DNA from: Streptomyces roseicoloratus
GTDB taxonomy: Bacteria; Actinomycetota; Actinomycetes; Streptomycetales; Streptomycetaceae
Length of the DNA: 64,000 nt
Direction of reading: 5' to 3'
Assembly (NCBI RefSeq): GCF_004117935.1
Contig: NZ_SDOY01000170.1
Span: 1 to 64,000 of the forward strand
Below the pieces are notes generated by a model. The model was given only the letters and a program-made list of their open reading frames with translations. It had not been told where the DNA came from and did not search any database. Below, piece by piece: positions 61,098 to 64,000 of this stretch (its first letter is position 1; each line of letters begins with the position of its first letter). The position numbers and the translations under genes were made by a program.

Positions 61098-62369
61098 GTG
61101 GGCCTTGTCGTGCAGAAGTACGGAGGCTCCTCCGTTGCCGATGCCGAAGGCATCAAGCGCGTCGCCAAGCGGATCGTGGAAGCCAAGAAGAACGGCCACC
61201 AGGTGGTCGTCGTGGTTTCCGCGATGGGCGACACGACGGACGAGTTGATCGATCTCGCCGAGCAGGTATCCCCGATGCCGGCCGGCCGTGAGTTCGACAT
61301 GCTGCTGACCGCCGGAGAGCGGATCTCCATGGCCCTGCTGGCCATGGCGATCAAAAACCTGGGCCACGAGGCCCAGTCGTTCACGGGCAGCCAGGCGGGT
61401 GTCATCACCGACTCGGTCCACAACAAAGCGCGCATCATCGATGTCACGCCGGGCCGGATCCGCACCGCGCTCGACGAGGGCAACATCGCCATCGTGGCCG
61501 GCTTCCAGGGTGTGTCCGCCGACAAGAAGGACATCACCACGCTGGGCCGCGGCGGTTCGGACACGACCGCCGTCGCCCTGGCAGCCGCGCTCGACGCCGA
61601 GGTCTGTGAGATCTACACGGACGTCGACGGCGTCTTCACCGCCGACCCGCGCGTGGTGAAGAAGGCGAAGAAGATCGACTGGATCTCCTTCGAGGACATG
61701 CTGGAGCTCGCCGCCTCCGGCTCCAAGGTGCTGCTGCACCGGTGCGTCGAGTACGCACGCCGTTACAACATCCCGATCCACGTCCGCTCCTCCTTCTCGG
61801 GGCTGCAGGGCACGTGGGTCAGCAACGAACCGACAGGGGATCTGAAGGTGGAGCAGGCCATCATCTCCGGTGTCGCCCACGACACCTCCGAGGCGAAGAT
61901 CACGGTCGTCGGCGTGCCGGACAAGCCGGGCGAGGCCGCGGCCATCTTCCGGGCCGTCGCGGACGCCGAGATCAACATCGACATGATCGTGCAGAACGTG
62001 TCGGCGGCCTCCACCGGTCTGACGGACATCTCCTTCACCCTCCCCAAGGCCGAGGGCCGCAAGGCCATCGACGCCCTGGAGAAGACCAAGGCCACGATCG
62101 GCTTCGACTCGCTGCGCTACGACGACCAGATCGGCAAGATCTCCCTGGTCGGCGCCGGCATGAAGACCAACCCGGGCGTCACCGCGGACTTCTTCCGCGC
62201 GCTGTCCGACGCGGGCGTCAACATCGAGCTGATCTCCACCTCCGAGATCCGCATCTCGGTCGTCACCCGCGCCGACGACGTGAACGAGGCGGTCCGCGCC
62301 GTCCACACCGCCTTCGGTCTGGACAGCGACTCCGACGAGGCCGTCGTCTACGGCGGCACGGGCCGCTGA
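61098..62369 (+). CDS. ask: Aspartate kinase
   Basis: 423 aa. It phosphorylates aspartate, the entry to lysine, threonine and methionine synthesis. Signatures: VVQKYGGSSVADAEGIKRVAKRI, VVVVSAMGDTTDELIDLA, TAGERISMALLAMAI, GFQGVSADKKDITTLGRGGSDTTAVALAAAL and two ACT domains (ITVVGVPDKPGEAAAIFRAVADAEINIDMIVQNVS; ISLVGAGMKTNPGVTADFFRALSDAGVNIELISTSEI). The GTG at 61098 follows GCGAGGAG. An internal in-frame start at 61848 may yield the regulatory beta subunit. Confidence 0.97.
   Translation: MGLVVQKYGGSSVADAEGIKRVAKRIVEAKKNGHQVVVVVSAMGDTTDELIDLAEQVSPMPAGREFDMLLTAGERISMALLAMAIKNLGHEAQSFTGSQAGVITDSVHNKARIIDVTPGRIRTALDEGNIAIVAGFQGVSADKKDITTLGRGGSDTTAVALAAALDAEVCEIYTDVDGVFTADPRVVKKAKKIDWISFEDMLELAASGSKVLLHRCVEYARRYNIPIHVRSSFSGLQGTWVSNEPTGDLKVEQAIISGVAHDTSEAKITVVGVPDKPGEAAAIFRAVADAEINIDMIVQNVSAASTGLTDISFTLPKAEGRKAIDALEKTKATIGFDSLRYDDQIGKISLVGAGMKTNPGVTADFFRALSDAGVNIELISTSEIRISVVTRADDVNEAVRAVHTAFGLDSDSDEAVVYGGTGR
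61848..62369 (+). other. Possible internal start: aspartate kinase beta subunit
   Basis: An in-frame GTG at codon 251, preceded by GGGGATCTGAAG, would give a 173-aa protein consisting of the two ACT domains. Corynebacterial and other aspartate kinases make exactly such a beta subunit from about residue 250, so alpha2beta2 assembly is plausible. Confidence 0.5.
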
Positions 62370-62437
62370 CCAAGCCCGTCCTCCGGTGAGCGGGGCAGCC
62401 CGCCGCTCCCGACCGGCGACCCGGGATTCCGGGTCGG

Positions 62438-62464
62438 CCACCCGGGGCTTCCGGCCCCGGGTGG
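62438..62464 (+). terminator. ask terminator hairpin
   Basis: CCACCCGGGGC / GCCCCGGGTGG, a perfect 11-bp stem with a 5-base loop and no T-tract. A 25-bp direct repeat (ccggccccgggcgatccggt...) flanks its downstream side at ~62466 and ~62508. Confidence 0.55.
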
Positions 62465-62591
62465 CCCGGCCCCGGGCGATCCGGTGCTCCTCGCCCTGAG
62501 TAGTCCGGCCCCGGGCGATCCGGTGCTCCCGGCCCCAGTCAGCCCGGCTCTGCCGGCGCTGGGCGACCCGGTGCCGCCGGCCCGCTGCCGA

Positions 62592-63195
62592 CCGACGCTC
62601 GCGGTCGTGGGAGCGACCGGGGCCGTGGGCGCGGTGCTGCACCAGGCGCTCTCGCACCAGGCGCTCTCGCACCACGCGGACGTCTGGGGCGAGATACGGC
62701 TGCTCGACCCTGACACCGATCGTCGCCGTGGGCGCGCTGCACGCCGCGTACGGGCTCGACGAACTCGTCGTCACCCTCCAGCAGGCTGCCGCGCCGCGGG
62801 ACGCGCGGGCACGGCGGGCGCTCCGTCACAGGCTGGCCCTGGTCATTGGCAGCGTCACCGGCAGCGAGCCGGGCGTCCATCCCGGCGACGTCCGGCGGGC
62901 CGTCGGCGACAACACCGGCACCTTCGCCGGACCGCTGGCCCTCGAAGTCCTGCCCTGGTGGGGCGGGCCCGCGGCGGACGGCTGGTCCGCCGAGGAGCCG
63001 GCGGTCCGCGAGGGGACCCGCAAGATCCTGGACCTGCCGCGGCTGCGGGTCACGGCCACCTGCGTCCGGTTCCCGGTCGTGACCGGCCACTCCGCCTCCG
63101 TGCACGCCCGCTTCGCACGACCGGTCACCGTGGCGCGCGCCCACGAGATCCTCGCCACCTCGCCGGGCGTGGTGCTGTACGACGACCCGGCGCCA
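62592..63195 (+). pseudogene. asd: Degraded aspartate-semialdehyde dehydrogenase (asd) remnant
   Basis: Two pieces of an Asd protein are readable in different frames. The first begins PTLAVVGATGAVGAVLHQALSHQ and continues to WGEIRLLDP. A shift and an internal deletion of roughly 110 codons remove the catalytic NPNCTT region. The second piece starts TPIVAVGALHAAYGLDELVV and runs through VRRAVGDNTGTFAGPLALEVLPW, RKILDLPRLRVTATCVRFPVVTGHS and ILATSPGVVLYDDPA. The normal C terminus is also missing, replaced by tandem repeats. It sits directly after ask, where many streptomycetes have an intact asd. Confidence 0.8.
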
Positions 63196-63229
63196 GAACG
63201 CCGAGCGCATCGCCGAAGAGATCGCCGAA

Positions 63230-63362
63230 CAGACGGGCGGAGCAGACGGGCGGATCAGACAGCCGAGCAGAACGCGGAGCAGACGGCCGAGCAGACCGCC
63301 GAGCAGACCGCGGATCAGACAGCCGAGCAGACTGCGGAGCAGACCTCGGAACACACCTCGAA
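63230..63362. repeat. 12-bp (gccgagcagacc) tandem repeats
   Basis: About eight imperfect copies, reading EQTA/DQTA repeats in one frame, directly after the asd remnant. A stretch before it (63184-63230) reads RQNAERIAEEIAEQT in another frame and may be the relic of a different coding end. Confidence 0.75.
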
Positions 63363-63686
63363 ACGGGCCGATGATCTGATCAGTGTCCGGAAATCGGCGT
63401 CCCCTCGCCGTTCAACTTTGTAGGATCCGTGAACGCCCTGTGAGCAAATCGGCTTCAGATGCCTCTTGATCAGGTCAGATGTCCTGGACGACGATGCTGT
63501 TCCCTCCCTCTGCAACCAGTGGCCGGGTGGGAGCGTCTTCGCGTGCACCCGGAAGCATGTGACGCGGAGCACGCCGCACGAGCGGGGCAACGGGGGAGAA
63601 CGGTTACGCATGAGGGCAAATGACGCACCGCCAAAAACGGTGGCGTACGCGTACAACCCTGACGGGGGGAAGCGTGTCCAACAGGC
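63363..63686. other. Spacer upstream of the ECF sigma factor gene
   Basis: About 320 bases with lower GC (63440-63480, 63600-63660) and no gene I can support. It presumably holds the sigma factor promoter. A small inverted repeat CACCG-N7-CGGTG is present near 63626. Confidence 0.35.
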
Positions 63687-64000
63687 GTGGCAGAGGTACT
63701 CGACATCGCGGCGGTCATCCCGCTGCGCAGCACCGCGGTGCGCCCGCTCAGGCGGCCGCGCCCGGTCAGTGGCATGCCGGTGATCGCGCCCATGCCCCTC
63801 AGGACCAGCCGTCCGGCCACCGTCAGCGGCATTCCGGCGCCCCGCGAGGGCGCTGACGACACGATGGCAGCCGGCACCACCGTCGACCACCTCACCGAGA
63901 CCTACCGGGCCCACTACCGCTCGCTGCTGGGTCTCGCCGCGCTGCTCCTCGACGACACAGCCTCGTGCGAGGACGTCGTCCAGGAGGCCTTCATCCGGGT
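63687..64000 (+). CDS. ECF-type RNA polymerase sigma factor, 3' truncated
   Basis: About 104 N-terminal residues are present before the window ends. A basic, Pro/Arg-rich leader precedes the sigma region 2 start: TTVDHLTETYRAHYRSLLGLAALLLDDTASCEDVVQEAFIRV, which is the classic SigE-family region 2.1-2.2. The GTG at 63687 is the first start after an in-frame stop, but no good Shine-Dalgarno is seen; an ATG at 63864 would remove the leader. It directs core polymerase to an unknown regulon. Confidence 0.82.
   Translation, partial: MAEVLDIAAVIPLRSTAVRPLRRPRPVSGMPVIAPMPLRTSRPATVSGIPAPREGADDTMAAGTTVDHLTETYRAHYRSLLGLAALLLDDTASCEDVVQEAFIR

Noticed and set aside
59172..62774. A 1200-codon minus-strand open frame over recR-ask
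   Set aside because: Antisense to four recognisable genes and without any domain signature.
63620..63856. A 78-codon plus-strand frame starting upstream of the sigma factor
   Set aside because: It overlaps the ECF sigma frame; composition (His/Arg/Gln-rich) is that of an off-frame reading.

Overview
The window reads as chromosomal DNA of a Streptomyces (or very close relative). It has very high GC with G/C in third codon positions and frequent GTG/TTG starts. The gene neighbourhoods are classic for the genus: dcd; dnaK-grpE-dnaJ-hspR followed by clpB; pyrE-fba; purA; ybaB-recR; ask. A consensus ParB site (parS) lies between pyrE and fba, so this is the origin-proximal core rather than an arm.

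Layout. (1) 1-3.9 kb: the right end of an integrated AICE/pSAM2-like element, with a DUF3631-type ATPase running off the left edge, an XRE regulator, an excisionase, a tyrosine integrase and an unknown gene. It ends at tRNA-Gly(CCC), whose 3' end faces the element. (2) 4-9.6 kb: housekeeping genes (a small zinc-ribbon-like protein, dcd, a phosphoribosyltransferase, a Yip1 membrane protein, a heterodisulfide-reductase-like Fe-S protein, an orphan sugar transferase). (3) 9.7-19.1 kb: the HspR heat-shock regulon, with HAIR operators in front of dnaK and clpB. Between hspR and clpB sits an unusual cassette: a LuxR-like regulator divergent from a 72-aa secreted-looking peptide carrying three EPSWE repeats, translationally coupled to a shrunken Rieske-like protein. 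(4) 19.2-29.5 kb: YbjN, PIG-V mannosyltransferase, Tat-exported NlpC/P60, aminotransferase, a Cys-periodic mini-protein, DUF2617, membrane spermidine synthase, a CoxG-like protein and an aldose epimerase. (5) 29.5-34.8 kb: pyrE, parS, fba, a MalY-type lyase, a DHA2 exporter, DUF3151. (6) 35-42.5 kb: a DUF3152 metzincin-like protein, the tryptophan-to-anthranilate set (kynA, kynU, hydrolase), a two-component system and a P450. (7) 42.5-50 kb: a membrane protein, a diacylglycerol-kinase-like protein, purA, a DUF6232 membrane protein and a small helical protein that share an amyloid-like motif, and a Ser/Thr kinase. (8) 50-57.6 kb: oxidoreductase, three MarR-type regulators, DJ-1/PfpI protein, class III aminotransferase, GntR regulator. 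(9) 57.6-64 kb: SLATT protein, ybaB, recR, DUF5063, ask, a wrecked asd, and the start of an ECF sigma factor.

How it works together: the best-supported circuit is HspR repressing its own dnaK operon and clpB. The two strongest candidates for undescribed biology are the EPSWE-repeat peptide / Rieske-like cassette (14.1-15.8 kb) and the matched-motif gene pair at 46.8-47.9 kb. Intergenic spacers, especially after 44 kb, are unusually rich in short tandem repeats. All functional names come from reading motifs by eye; no database search was run.
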